This document shows positions 45,682-54,159 of a DNA stretch of 64,000 bases, in pieces. The notes below the pieces were generated by a model that saw only the letters and a program-made list of their open reading frames with translations, searched no databases and was not told where the DNA came from. The stretch comes from Candidatus Kapaibacterium sp. (GTDB taxonomy: Bacteria > Bacteroidota > Ignavibacteria > Kapaibacteriales > HRBIN21): the NCBI GenBank assembly GCA_025059875.1, contig JANXCT010000003.1:68176-132175 (forward strand). The letters run 5' to 3'. The translations under genes were made by a program, and so were the position numbers. Numbering within the stretch: position 1 is the stretch's first letter; every line of letters starts with the position of its first letter.

Positions 45682-45742
45682 CGAAATTAGCTGATCCACG
45701 CCTCTCGCGGCTCTATTGCCTTCGGCGGCTTTGCTAATTTCG
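45682..45742. other. Long-range inverted repeat between SRP RNA and thyX
   Basis: CGAAATTAGC (45682-45691) is perfectly complementary to GCTAATTTCG (45733-45742). The 41-base loop itself contains a smaller GCC-TTCG-GCGGC hairpin. It lies only 22 bases before the thyX start codon and 7 bases from the start of the SRP RNA. It could be a leader element of thyX, part of a divergent promoter or the terminator of neither; I recognise no known riboswitch. Confidence 0.5.
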
Positions 45743-45764
45743 TCGCTAGCAGTAGGCTCAGACC

Positions 45765-46634
45765 ATGCGACCTGAGGTTGCCGCCCTCTTAGGCAAAGAA
45801 TTCCGCTGCCTCGACAAGGGCTTCGTGCGGCTCGTGGATGTTATGGGAGATGACGCTGCAGTAGTCCAGGCTGCCCGTGTCTCATACGGCGAAGGAACTC
45901 GCACCGTTAGCGATGACCGCAAGCTTATTCGCTACCTCATGCGCCACCGCCACACTTCTCCGTTCGAGATGGTGGAGTTCAAGTTCCACGTCAAGCTCCC
46001 CATCTTCGTAGCGCGGCAGTGGATTCGGCACCGGACTGCGAACGTCAACGAGTACAGCGGTCGCTACTCCGTTATGCGGGAGGAGTTCTACGTGCCGGAG
46101 CTCTCCCAGCTCCGTCCACAACATCCCATCAACAAGCAAGGCCGTGCCGAAGAACCCTTTCCCCTAGAGATTGCCCGAGCACTGCAGGAACGGATTCAGC
46201 ACACACAGGCTCAGCTATATGCCGAGTACCAGTTCCTGCTGCAGCAAAACCTTGCCCGCGAACTCGCCCGGATTACGCTGCCCCTGTCGGTGTACACGGA
46301 GTGGTACTGGAAGATCGACCTGCACAACCTCTTCCACTTCCTGCGCCTGCGGTTGGATGACCATGCCCAGTATGAGCTCCGCGTCTACGCACAGGCAATT
46401 GCCGAGATCGTCAAGGTCGTCGTCCCCCTCTGTTGGGAGGCTTTTGAGGACTACGTCCTCAACGCCCTCACCTTCTCCCGCCTCGAGCAGCGGGCGTTAG
46501 CCCGTCTACTCCGCGGAGAACCTCTCACGGAACAGCTTCTAGAGGAATCTGGACTCCAGGGGCGTGAAGCCCGGGAATTCCGGGCAAAGGTACACCAAAT
46601 CCTCAGCATGAACGATGAGGGAGGCACTCCGTAG
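45765..46634 (+). CDS. thyX: Flavin-dependent thymidylate synthase ThyX
   Basis: A 289-residue ThyX, which makes dTMP from dUMP using FAD, NADPH and methylene-tetrahydrofolate. The ThyX signature is present as RHRTANVNEYSGRYS, where the common motif is RHRxxSxNExSxR; the first Ser position is Ala here. The Ser and Arg of the substrate site (SGRYS) are kept. MRHRHTSPFEMVEFKFHVKLP and the C-terminal LHNLFHFLRLRLDDHAQYELR also match the family. The end of the gene overlaps the next one by 20 bases. Confidence 0.96.
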   Translation: MRPEVAALLGKEFRCLDKGFVRLVDVMGDDAAVVQAARVSYGEGTRTVSDDRKLIRYLMRHRHTSPFEMVEFKFHVKLPIFVARQWIRHRTANVNEYSGRYSVMREEFYVPELSQLRPQHPINKQGRAEEPFPLEIARALQERIQHTQAQLYAEYQFLLQQNLARELARITLPLSVYTEWYWKIDLHNLFHFLRLRLDDHAQYELRVYAQAIAEIVKVVVPLCWEAFEDYVLNALTFSRLEQRALARLLRGEPLTEQLLEESGLQGREAREFRAKVHQILSMNDEGGTP

Positions 46635-47643
46635 CGGCCCCGTCTTGCTTGCTGCGGTTATCGGCCTCCACTGCTCGTATCCCTCGCTACCTCCCACAGA
46701 AGCCCCGGAATTCGCAGAAGTTCGCCCTCCCGCAGGCTTCCCTCCCATCCCGGTACCACCAGACAACCCGCTAACACCCGAACGGATCGCCCTCGGACGC
46801 CTTCTCTTCTACGACTCAGCCCTATCGCCGACCGGGACTGTGGCCTGCGCCTCATGCCACCGACAGCAGTATGCCTTTGCTGATTCTAGATCCCTTAGCC
46901 CCGGCACTCACGGCCGTAAGCACTGGCGGAATACCCCCTCATTAGCAAACGCTGTTTACGTCCCCACGCTCCTACGGGACGGGGCATCCAACAGCTTGGA
47001 GCAGGAAATCCTTGCAGTCCTCACCTCACCCCTCGGGTTTGGCTGGACAGACACCACCGCGCTATCGAACCGGCTACAGCGGCATCCAAGCTACAGAGAA
47101 GCGTTCCGCCGTGCCTTTGGGACCGCCCCTTCAGCAATGCTGGCAGCAAAAGCATTAGCAGCTTTCGTCCGAGCGCTTTTGAGCGGAAGTTCGCCCTATG
47201 ACCGCTTCCGCGCTGGGGATTCTTCCGCGCTGAGTCCTCAGCAACACCAGGGCATGCAGCTCTTCTTCCGCGTGGGTTGTGCTGAGTGCCATCCCCCACC
47301 CCTCTTTACTGACCACCGTTTTCACTGCAATGGACTGCTGGCCCACTACTGGGACGCGGGCCGAGCTGGCGTTACAGGCCGGCCGGCTGACTACGCTCGC
47401 TTCCGCACTCCCAGCCTCCGTAACGTCGCAGTTACCGCTCCGTACCTACACGATGGCTCTCTCGGCACTCTCCATGAGGTCCTACAGCGCTACAACCGTG
47501 GCGGCTATCCCGTCGCCTCCAAGGACCCGCGCATTCGCCCCTTGGGACTCTCAGCGGAAGAAGTAGAGGCCCTCGCAGCGTTTCTGCACAGCCTCACGGA
47601 TTCCTCGCTCCTCCACAATCCCCTCTATGGCCCACCACGGTAA
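46615..47643 (+). CDS. Di-heme cytochrome c peroxidase (CcpA/MauG family)
   Basis: A 342-residue exported di-heme protein. It has two c-type haem sites, CASCH (VACASCHRQQYAFAD) and CAECH (VGCAECHPPPLFTD), in the spacing of bacterial cytochrome c peroxidases. Family segments are NPLTPERIALGRLLFYDSAL, RNTPSLANAVY, RTPSLRNVAVTAPYLHDGSL and the final EVEALAAFLHSL. The N-terminus (LLAAVIGLHCSY) is a signal peptide, possibly with a lipobox. It reduces hydrogen peroxide in the periplasm with electrons from cytochromes. It starts inside the end of thyX and converges on a Crp/Fnr regulator gene, with 5 bases between stops. Confidence 0.92.
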   Translation: MREALRSGPVLLAAVIGLHCSYPSLPPTEAPEFAEVRPPAGFPPIPVPPDNPLTPERIALGRLLFYDSALSPTGTVACASCHRQQYAFADSRSLSPGTHGRKHWRNTPSLANAVYVPTLLRDGASNSLEQEILAVLTSPLGFGWTDTTALSNRLQRHPSYREAFRRAFGTAPSAMLAAKALAAFVRALLSGSSPYDRFRAGDSSALSPQQHQGMQLFFRVGCAECHPPPLFTDHRFHCNGLLAHYWDAGRAGVTGRPADYARFRTPSLRNVAVTAPYLHDGSLGTLHEVLQRYNRGGYPVASKDPRIRPLGLSAEEVEALAAFLHSLTDSSLLHNPLYGPPR

Positions 47644-47648
47644 GGCCG

Positions 47649-48356
47649 TCAGTCGTAGAGCTCTGCCACGTGTGCCAAGCCTACTGGGTCCAGTACCCGA
47701 ATGTGGCGATGATCAACCGACACCAGTCCCTTCCGCTGGAAGTCGCTCAGCAAACGGATGACCGTCTCGGGAGCGGTACCAACCAACTCTGCTAACTCGC
47801 GACGCGTCATGCTGGTCTTGAGGGCTCCCGACTCGTCCTCGCCGAAAAGCTCCCGAAGGTAGAGGAGGATTTCGGCCAGACGCTGCGGTACTGTCTTCTG
47901 GGCCAACGAGGCCAGCCGGCTTTCGGCCGTACGTAGGTCGCGTGCTAACAGCTCCGTTATAGCAGCCATTAGGCCTGCATTGCGGCGGAGTACCTCGAAG
48001 AAAGTCGGCCGTGGGATGAAGCAGACGATGCAGTCCTCCAGCGCTTCAGCCGTGGCTGTGTAATGCTCGTTGCTGAGTAGGGCACGGTAGCCTAAGAGGT
48101 CCCCTTGCTTGGCAAGGCGCACAATGACCAAGTTCCCGAGCGCGTCGCTCCGGTAGAGCTTCACAGCACCTTGGTGGACGCAGTAGATGCCAGCCGGATA
48201 GCTCCCCTCGCGAAAGATAATCTCACCACGCCGGTAGAAATAACACCCTTTGACCTCGTCTAGTGCAGTAGCCTCACCCTGCTCAAGGGTCCGGAGAGCG
48301 TTGTGGGAGCGTAGGGGACAGTACTCACACGTTGGGACGGCAACCTGCCGCGCCAT
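47649..48356 (-). CDS. Crp/Fnr family transcriptional regulator
   Basis: A 235-residue regulator with an N-terminal cyclic-nucleotide-binding-type beta roll (GEIIFREGSYPAGIYCVHQG, LLGYRALLSNEHYTATAEAL), a dimer helix, and a winged helix-turn-helix (MTRRELAELVGTAPETVIRL then LSDFQRKGLV). The N-terminus holds Cys10 and Cys13 (PTCEYCPLRS), and Cys112 (IVCFIPRPTF) lines up with the fourth cluster ligand of FNR; Cys38 is also near. So an iron-sulfur, oxygen- or redox-sensing form is possible, though the exact FNR spacing is absent. The Arg-Ser pair that binds cAMP in Crp is not evident. The neighbouring peroxidase may be a target. Confidence 0.92.
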   Translation of the reverse strand: MARQVAVPTCEYCPLRSHNALRTLEQGEATALDEVKGCYFYRRGEIIFREGSYPAGIYCVHQGAVKLYRSDALGNLVIVRLAKQGDLLGYRALLSNEHYTATAEALEDCIVCFIPRPTFFEVLRRNAGLMAAITELLARDLRTAESRLASLAQKTVPQRLAEILLYLRELFGEDESGALKTSMTRRELAELVGTAPETVIRLLSDFQRKGLVSVDHRHIRVLDPVGLAHVAELYD

Positions 48357-48437
48357 GAGCCGGCTTCTGCGAGCGCTCTCCGCAAAAATACGCGACGCTC
48401 GCTGAAACGTCCGATGTACTTAGTCCCCAACCTCCTG

Positions 48438-49694
48438 TCACCACCTGTACAAAACTCCGAAGCTGAGCAGCGGGAACTTGCTGAGACTGCCATCCACTGC
48501 CACGGTGACCGGCCCTATAGGCTGGGCAACGCCAAGAGTCAGCTTCCAGTTGGTATCCGTCAGCAGAGGACGCACTACCTGGGGCTTTGTATCGCCAGGC
48601 TGTTCAGGTGTAGGCCGCTTATCCTCCGGCAGTAACCCCAGCCGGAGCTGTACTTCTATGGGCAACACGAAGGTGTACTCCGACTCAATCTGTATCCGCT
48701 CCCAGGCAGCACCGAGGTAGAGCAGCGTCCCTAGCCGAGGAAGGACATAGGCAGCATGCACGTTCGCACTCCATATCGCCGCCCAAGCACGGAGGCGGGC
48801 TCCTGTCTCCCCAATGGTATTCCGGAGCGCCGTACCCTGGTACACAACCTGAACCGCCGCTTGCACTGGCGCTCCCGCAGCCTCCCAGTACTGGGACAGC
48901 GAGTGCGTCAACCCAATCCCCCAGAAGGCAAAGTGCCCGACGTTACGGTCCCACTGTACAGGCGGGATGAGACGAAGTAGAAGCTCTGTCCCCCACAGAG
49001 CGCCGAGCTCGACCTGCGGCACAGCAGCGAAGATAGTGTGCATATTCTGGCCCGGTGGAAGCTCAAAGCGGACAGCAGGGACACGTGCCAACGCCGAATC
49101 CAGTGTTGCTCGTGCTGCTGGAGAGAGCATCTGGTACAGCGGATCACGCTGAATTCGCCGGATGAGGTAGTCCCGGGGAATCACAATCCCCGCCGGCAGG
49201 TACCCGAAGACCGTCGCTGCCCGCTCTGGGAGTCTGATGCTATCCTCCCGAATGCCCTCGTAGAAGAGATACCGCAGGATGCTAGCGATGAGCCCAGCCG
49301 TATCCACGATCACCAGCACGGGCTGGTTGTTGACAAATCGCAGCTGGGCATAGGGCTCCAGCCGCAGCACGCTGTCGTTTGGTGCCCGTGGAACGTAGGT
49401 ACGCTGGCTTTCGCGAACCAGCCCCACCATGGAGTGGAAACCAAAGCGGAAGTAGAAGCTCTGCTTGCTGGGTGGGAGCGGCGCATGTCGGAAGAAGCGC
49501 GAGTTAGAGATGGCATTCACTGTTGTCACGAGGGGCTGCATGAATGGAATGGCATTCAACTCCATGAGGTCACGGGCAAACCACCGCGCTACCTCCACAG
49601 TCAAAGAATCAGCACGACGCTGAGCTGCCGCGCTCCCTATTACCACAGTAAGGAGAACCACCGCGCGCCACCGCATCCCAGCACCCCACCACAT
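48438..49694 (-). CDS. Predicted outer-membrane beta-barrel protein, unknown function
   Basis: A 418-residue exported protein. The start at 49694 has GAGGCTGC before it; the signal peptide is MRWRAVVLLTVVIGSAAAQ with a six-residue extension. It has a mixed N-terminal part with helices (EVARWFARDLMELNAIPFMQ, LSPAARATLDSALARV) and then a strand-rich C-terminal region (VELGALWGTELLLRLIP, HFAFWGIGLTHSLSQYWEAA, YVLPRLGTLLYLGAAWERI) ending in Trp (SFGVLYRW). Similar proteins in Bacteroidota are annotated only as hypothetical. It begins 7 bases after the stop of the small membrane protein gene. Confidence 0.7.
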   Translation of the reverse strand: MWWGAGMRWRAVVLLTVVIGSAAAQRRADSLTVEVARWFARDLMELNAIPFMQPLVTTVNAISNSRFFRHAPLPPSKQSFYFRFGFHSMVGLVRESQRTYVPRAPNDSVLRLEPYAQLRFVNNQPVLVIVDTAGLIASILRYLFYEGIREDSIRLPERAATVFGYLPAGIVIPRDYLIRRIQRDPLYQMLSPAARATLDSALARVPAVRFELPPGQNMHTIFAAVPQVELGALWGTELLLRLIPPVQWDRNVGHFAFWGIGLTHSLSQYWEAAGAPVQAAVQVVYQGTALRNTIGETGARLRAWAAIWSANVHAAYVLPRLGTLLYLGAAWERIQIESEYTFVLPIEVQLRLGLLPEDKRPTPEQPGDTKPQVVRPLLTDTNWKLTLGVAQPIGPVTVAVDGSLSKFPLLSFGVLYRW

Positions 49695-49701
49695 TGCAGC
49701 C

Positions 49702-49932
49702 TCAGAACACCTTCTTGCGAAGCACCAAGTAGATAGGCACCGCGACGATGCCGAGCAGGATGAGGAAGGCAAGATTCAGGGTAAACTCTACGACGAAGCC
49801 TAGTACCCAGCCTACCAGGCGGAGGACGCCGTATGCCAAGAACAGCGAGAGCGCTATTGCCGCAGCCGTCCTGAGAGATTCTCGCACTGCTGTAGCCTCC
49901 AGTTCAACAAAAAGAGGAGGCGGGCTTTGCAA
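49702..49932 (-). CDS. Small two-helix membrane protein
   Basis: A 76-residue protein with two hydrophobic helices (IALSLFLAYGVLRLVGWVLG and LNLAFLILLGIVAVPIYLVL) and a basic C-terminus (RKKVF). I recognise no family. Codon use is as in the neighbours and it is closely followed by the barrel gene, which supports it being real. Confidence 0.6.
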   Translation of the reverse strand: MQSPPPLFVELEATAVRESLRTAAAIALSLFLAYGVLRLVGWVLGFVVEFTLNLAFLILLGIVAVPIYLVLRKKVF

Positions 49933-49951
49933 CCCGACCTCCTCATCATCG

Positions 49952-50024
49952 TAGCGGGGGCAGGACTTGAACCTGCAACCTCCAGGTTATGAGCCTGGCG
50001 AGCTACCCATTGCTCCACCCCGCG
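49952..50024 (-). tRNA. tRNA-Met (CAT), initiator type
   Basis: A 73-base cloverleaf on the minus strand. The acceptor stem pairs GCGGGG with CCCCGC, leaving position 1 (C) and 72 (T) unpaired, a hallmark of bacterial initiator tRNA. The D stem GAGC/GCTC has the A11-T24 pair also typical of initiators. The anticodon loop is CTCATAA (CAT). The anticodon stem is CCAGG/CCTGG, so only two of the three G-C pairs usual for initiators are present. Discriminator A; CCA is not encoded. Confidence 0.9.
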
Positions 50025-50076
50025 ATCATCCGGAGCACAAAATTACAAACTGGCAGCGATACAATGGTAGCTCCCT

Positions 50077-51627
50077 TCACAAGCCACGTGTATAGTCCAA
50101 GGCTGCTGCAACGTGCCGCCGGAAGAGCTCGCGAAATACCGGAGCGGCCGGGGTTGGATGTTCCGGACTGAGCCACCAGAACCAATCGGAGCCTTCAGCG
50201 ACAAGGAGGTGCTCGTATGCCCTCTTCCACACCTCGGGTGGTAGACGATGGCGAGTCGCTTCCAGCTCCTCACGCGCAGTACGTAGTAGCTCCCAAGCCT
50301 CATTGTGTTGCTCTGTCCCTATCCAGATGCGCAGAGATCCCTCTACCCAGGAACCAGTGTGGAACCGCGGTAGCTTCGGCAATTCTCCCTCCTCAGCCTC
50401 CTTCAGCACATCTTGGCAAGTTGCTGTCGTTACCCATGGCTCTGTTCTAAAGCGCTCAACGAGAGCCCGCAAGAAGGACACCCCATCGTCTGGATAGCTA
50501 TCCCAGCAGTTCTCTCCGTCCACAGCGATCATGACGCTTGCAACCCTCATGATGCCTTCTCCATACGTCCGCAGCAATTCGCTGCGGATGTCCCAAAGGT
50601 GGCGGAAGAGGTCTTCAACAGCCCTTTCGGGTCCCCACTCCCAGTACCGGAAGCTGATTACGTCCGAGAGTTCACGATCGCGGAAGAATACAACGAGTGG
50701 CCCTGCTGGGGTCAGTATGCGATGCGGCAGGTACTTCTGTAGCGTCGGTGCAGAAGGCAGCGAACGGAAGAGCTGGACTTCATCTGTAGCTGTCCATCGA
50801 ACCCCGGAGGCTGCCATCCAGTGGAGTGCCTCTGTGCTGAGTGCGCCCTCCGGAGGCCACATTCCCTCAGGAACTCTGCCGAGCAGCATCCAACAGAGCT
50901 GCCGTGCCCGGACGCAGTGCATCCACGTGTCAGCCGGAAAGCGGAAAGGAGGATGCGGAAGAGGCAACTCGGGATCGCTCTCCCTGGCAGCGTCGGTATC
51001 GCACACCAGAGGCAGCACCGGATGGTAGAACGGCGAGCAGCTCAGTTCAATACCGCCGTTCCCGATTGCCCAACGCAAGGCTGACAATGCTTCTCCCGCC
51101 AGTGCCCGCTGCAGACGGACGAGCATGCAGAGGTCATCTCCACGAAAGCCTCGGGCCCGCCGAAACCATTCGTCCACAACGGGCATAGCAGAGCGGTGCG
51201 GAGCCATCCACACCAACTGAAGCCACATCTGGAGATCACGCCACTCCTGCTCTTCGAGCAGCTCACCCGCCTGCCAGCGTTGCCATATGGCTTCCAACTC
51301 TGGAAAGCGCCGGAGGAGCGGGCGCGGCGGTTCAACCATCTTCCAGTATGGCTGGCGCTGTTGCTCAGGACCACCCGCACTTGCCCAAAGGCTCAGCTCT
51401 TCCATCGTGTCCAAGGGATGCCCAGCAGCATAGTCCACCAGTTGCTGCAGCAGGGAAGGCACGACGTTGAAGACGCAGCGGAAATCCGCAAGTTCAGCGA
51501 AGAAGCGGAATAGCGGTAGGTAGTCCTTCACTGCCCGCAGCCGCACCCATGGCAGCAGCGCTCGCCCCTGCCAGCGGTAGTCCGGCTGATGGTAGTGCCA
51601 CAGGAAGACAACACGTAATGGCAACAT
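50077..51627 (-). CDS. Glycoside hydrolase family 57 protein
   Basis: A 516-residue GH57 enzyme, a family including alpha-amylases, 4-alpha-glucanotransferases and amylopullulanases, common in thermophiles. Conserved regions are the N-terminal FLWHYHQPDYR (motif 1), NGGIELSCSPFYHPVLPL (motif 2), GMWPPEGALS with Glu260 as nucleophile (motif 3) and MIAVDGENCWDSYPDDG with Asp370 as acid/base (motif 4). WFWWLSPEH lies near the C-terminus (motif 5). All five are intact. Intracellular, since no signal peptide is seen. It probably acts on alpha-glucans such as glycogen; exact activity cannot be set from motifs. It is 5 bases after mutS2. Confidence 0.92.
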   Translation of the reverse strand: MLPLRVVFLWHYHQPDYRWQGRALLPWVRLRAVKDYLPLFRFFAELADFRCVFNVVPSLLQQLVDYAAGHPLDTMEELSLWASAGGPEQQRQPYWKMVEPPRPLLRRFPELEAIWQRWQAGELLEEQEWRDLQMWLQLVWMAPHRSAMPVVDEWFRRARGFRGDDLCMLVRLQRALAGEALSALRWAIGNGGIELSCSPFYHPVLPLVCDTDAARESDPELPLPHPPFRFPADTWMHCVRARQLCWMLLGRVPEGMWPPEGALSTEALHWMAASGVRWTATDEVQLFRSLPSAPTLQKYLPHRILTPAGPLVVFFRDRELSDVISFRYWEWGPERAVEDLFRHLWDIRSELLRTYGEGIMRVASVMIAVDGENCWDSYPDDGVSFLRALVERFRTEPWVTTATCQDVLKEAEEGELPKLPRFHTGSWVEGSLRIWIGTEQHNEAWELLRTAREELEATRHRLPPEVWKRAYEHLLVAEGSDWFWWLSPEHPTPAAPVFRELFRRHVAAALDYTRGL

Positions 51628-51632
51628 TAGCG

Positions 51633-53993
51633 TCAGCGCAGCGTCACGATCGTCACCCCCGCTCCCCCTTCAGTGGCGTCAGCTAAGCGATACTCTGCCA
51701 CAGCCGGGTGGGTTGCCAGAAACTGGTGGAGTGCCTGGCGGAGAGCTCCTGTACCCTTGCCATGGATGATTCGCACCTGGAGGGCATTGCCTTGGAGCGC
51801 TTTGGCCAGAAAGCGGTCAACAGTCGAAATCGCCTCAATTGCCCGCATCCCACGGACATCGACACTAGTAGGGGCAATGACGAGTGGGACATCGTCCGTC
51901 GGACGGGCTGTTCCTTCGCGCGGAGGCTTTGCCGGCTGGAGCTTTTCAACACCAACGTGCAGCTTCAGGCCATCGAACTCCACAACTGCCATCCGACGGT
52001 GCTCATCAAGTTCCAAGATGCGCCCTGGTGTCTGCATCCCCTCCATTCGCACCCACATCCCAGGAGCAAATGAAGCCGCTACCTCCGAAGCCACCCCTGA
52101 AGGCTCCTCTTCTGGAACGCTTAGAGCTTGAAGGATGGCCTCTCGCTTCTGGAGGAACTCCTGGCGGATTTCATTCAAGGGGCGCTGCTGCTCCCGAATC
52201 TCCCGGATTGTCCGCTCGATGAGACTCTGAGCTTGTTGGAAGAGCTGGCGTACTTCTTGCCGGGTCTGGCCGAGAAGCTCTGTCCGGCGCTGCTGGAGAT
52301 GGCGGAGCTGCTCTTCGTAGCGCTGGAGGAGCTGCTGGGCCCGCTCTGCACGCTCTCGTGCCTCCCGCTCTAACTGCTGCCACTGCTGGCGAAGGGCCTG
52401 TACGGCAGCAATCCCCTCCTCCAGCTCCCGATGGCGACTGCCTAAGAAGGCCTCAGCTCGACGGATCAACGACTCTGGGAGACCAAAGTTTGCAGCAATC
52501 GCAAAAGCATAGCTGTTGCCAGGAACTCCAGGCAGGAAGCGGTACGTGGGCTGCAACCGTGCTTGGTCGAACTCCAGCGAATCGTTCTGAATCCCCTCCC
52601 GATGGAGCGCGAAGACTTTGAGGGACGATTGGTGCGTGGTCACCACGAAGTAAGCCTGGCGATGAAGGAGCTCTTCGATGATGGCTGAAGCTAGCGCTGC
52701 GCCCTCAGTCGGATCCGTACCAGCACAGATCTCGTCAATCAGCACCAACGTTCTGGGGCCACTACACTGGAGGATGTCACGAATCCGCACTACCTGCCAG
52801 CTGAACGTACTCAGGTTCTGCTCGATCGACTGTTGGTCCCCAATAGCCGTCAGCACTGTGAGAACGGGTGTTCGGCAGTAGCCCAAGGGGAAGATACCAC
52901 TGAGCGCCAGCAAGATGTTGAGTCCTACACTCTTCAGCGCTACCGTCTTCCCACCGGCGTTTGGGCCAGAGATGAGATGTCCGCGAACAGTGCTCCGGAA
53001 CTCTATGTCCAAAGGGACCACGGCGCTACGCCCACGAGCAGCCACTAACAGGGGGTGGACGATCTGCTGCAGTACAATCTCGCCATCTTCAGCAATCGTT
53101 GGCTTCTGCCCTCCGTAGAGCACGGCGTAGCGGGCACGGGCGTAGAGGCTGTCCAGAAGGGCTAGTATCTCCAGGGAGTGCAGAAGCTCAGCCGCGCATG
53201 AACCAACCTCCGCCGTCAAGACACGGAGAATCCGCTCTATTTCTCGCCGTTCTGCATCGGCTAAGAGTGCCAGCTCATTGTTGAGCTCAAAGATTTCCGC
53301 TGGTTCGAGGAAAACGGTTGCCCCTGTCTGGGAAACGCCGTGGATAATGCCGGGAATATGGTTTTTGTGCTCCACGCGGATGGGCACGACGAAACGACCC
53401 TCACGCTGTGTGATGAACTCGTCCATCGCCAGCTCGTCTTCAACGAAGCGGCGTAGGATGCGCCGCAGGCGTGTCCGCAAGGACGCTGCCACACGCTGCA
53501 TCTCGGCGCGAATCCGTGCCAGCTCCCGAGAAGCAGCGTCCCGAACGCCGCCGGTTTCATCAACCGCATCGCTGATGTGTCGCTCCAGCAAGCGGTTCTG
53601 GTACAACTGCTCACCGAGTGCCCGCAGCAGAGGTAGCTCTGCCTGCCGAATCAGCTCTTGGCGTACGGCGCGCGAGAGCTGCAGTAACTCCCGAACATCC
53701 ACCAGCTCCGTCGGCAGCAGCATCGCGTTCTCGATAGTTGACTTCCGGAGCTGCCGCCGTACGTCGGGTACAGGAGTCCATGGGAACGGTACCCCCTGCC
53801 GGAGGAGCCTTACCATCTCCTCCAGTATCCCGTGCTCCCGCTGCAACCACTCAAGGTCCGTCGTCGGACGGAGTTCTAAGACCTTCTCTCGTCCCAGCTC
53901 TGACAGGCAGAGCGAGGCAATCTGCTGGATGACCTTCGGGAACTCGAGCTCTGTCAGTGCTGCTTGGACCAACTCCTGCTCGACCTGCTTCAT
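51633..53993 (-). CDS. mutS2: Endonuclease MutS2
   Basis: A 786-residue MutS2. I start at the ATG at 53993, preceded by GGAAGG. It has MutS core helices, Walker A GPNAGGKTVALKSVGL (about residue 340), Walker B LVLIDEICAGTDPTEGAALA and the conserved VVTTHQSSLK. A long coiled coil follows (about 510-630, rich in Gln, Arg, Glu). A KOW-like segment GMWVRMEGMQTPGRILELD precedes the C-terminal Smr nuclease domain (VDVRGMRAIEAI, IIHGKGTGALRQALH). It lacks the MutS mismatch-recognition domains. The family suppresses homologous recombination and rescues collided ribosomes in some bacteria. Confidence 0.97.
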   Translation of the reverse strand: MKQVEQELVQAALTELEFPKVIQQIASLCLSELGREKVLELRPTTDLEWLQREHGILEEMVRLLRQGVPFPWTPVPDVRRQLRKSTIENAMLLPTELVDVRELLQLSRAVRQELIRQAELPLLRALGEQLYQNRLLERHISDAVDETGGVRDAASRELARIRAEMQRVAASLRTRLRRILRRFVEDELAMDEFITQREGRFVVPIRVEHKNHIPGIIHGVSQTGATVFLEPAEIFELNNELALLADAERREIERILRVLTAEVGSCAAELLHSLEILALLDSLYARARYAVLYGGQKPTIAEDGEIVLQQIVHPLLVAARGRSAVVPLDIEFRSTVRGHLISGPNAGGKTVALKSVGLNILLALSGIFPLGYCRTPVLTVLTAIGDQQSIEQNLSTFSWQVVRIRDILQCSGPRTLVLIDEICAGTDPTEGAALASAIIEELLHRQAYFVVTTHQSSLKVFALHREGIQNDSLEFDQARLQPTYRFLPGVPGNSYAFAIAANFGLPESLIRRAEAFLGSRHRELEEGIAAVQALRQQWQQLEREARERAERAQQLLQRYEEQLRHLQQRRTELLGQTRQEVRQLFQQAQSLIERTIREIREQQRPLNEIRQEFLQKREAILQALSVPEEEPSGVASEVAASFAPGMWVRMEGMQTPGRILELDEHRRMAVVEFDGLKLHVGVEKLQPAKPPREGTARPTDDVPLVIAPTSVDVRGMRAIEAISTVDRFLAKALQGNALQVRIIHGKGTGALRQALHQFLATHPAVAEYRLADATEGGAGVTIVTLR

Positions 53994-54159
53994 GCCTTCC
54001 GCGAATCCCGCAGTAGCGAACGAACTACACGCTCCCAATAGGTCTCAACGCCGCGACCCTGCCCTCCTATCCCTTCCCTGGCAACCCTGCAGAGGTTGGA
54101 CGATTGGAGCGCTACAGCAGCTAACGGAGCACACCACCGAACCGACACAGCTCCGCCCC

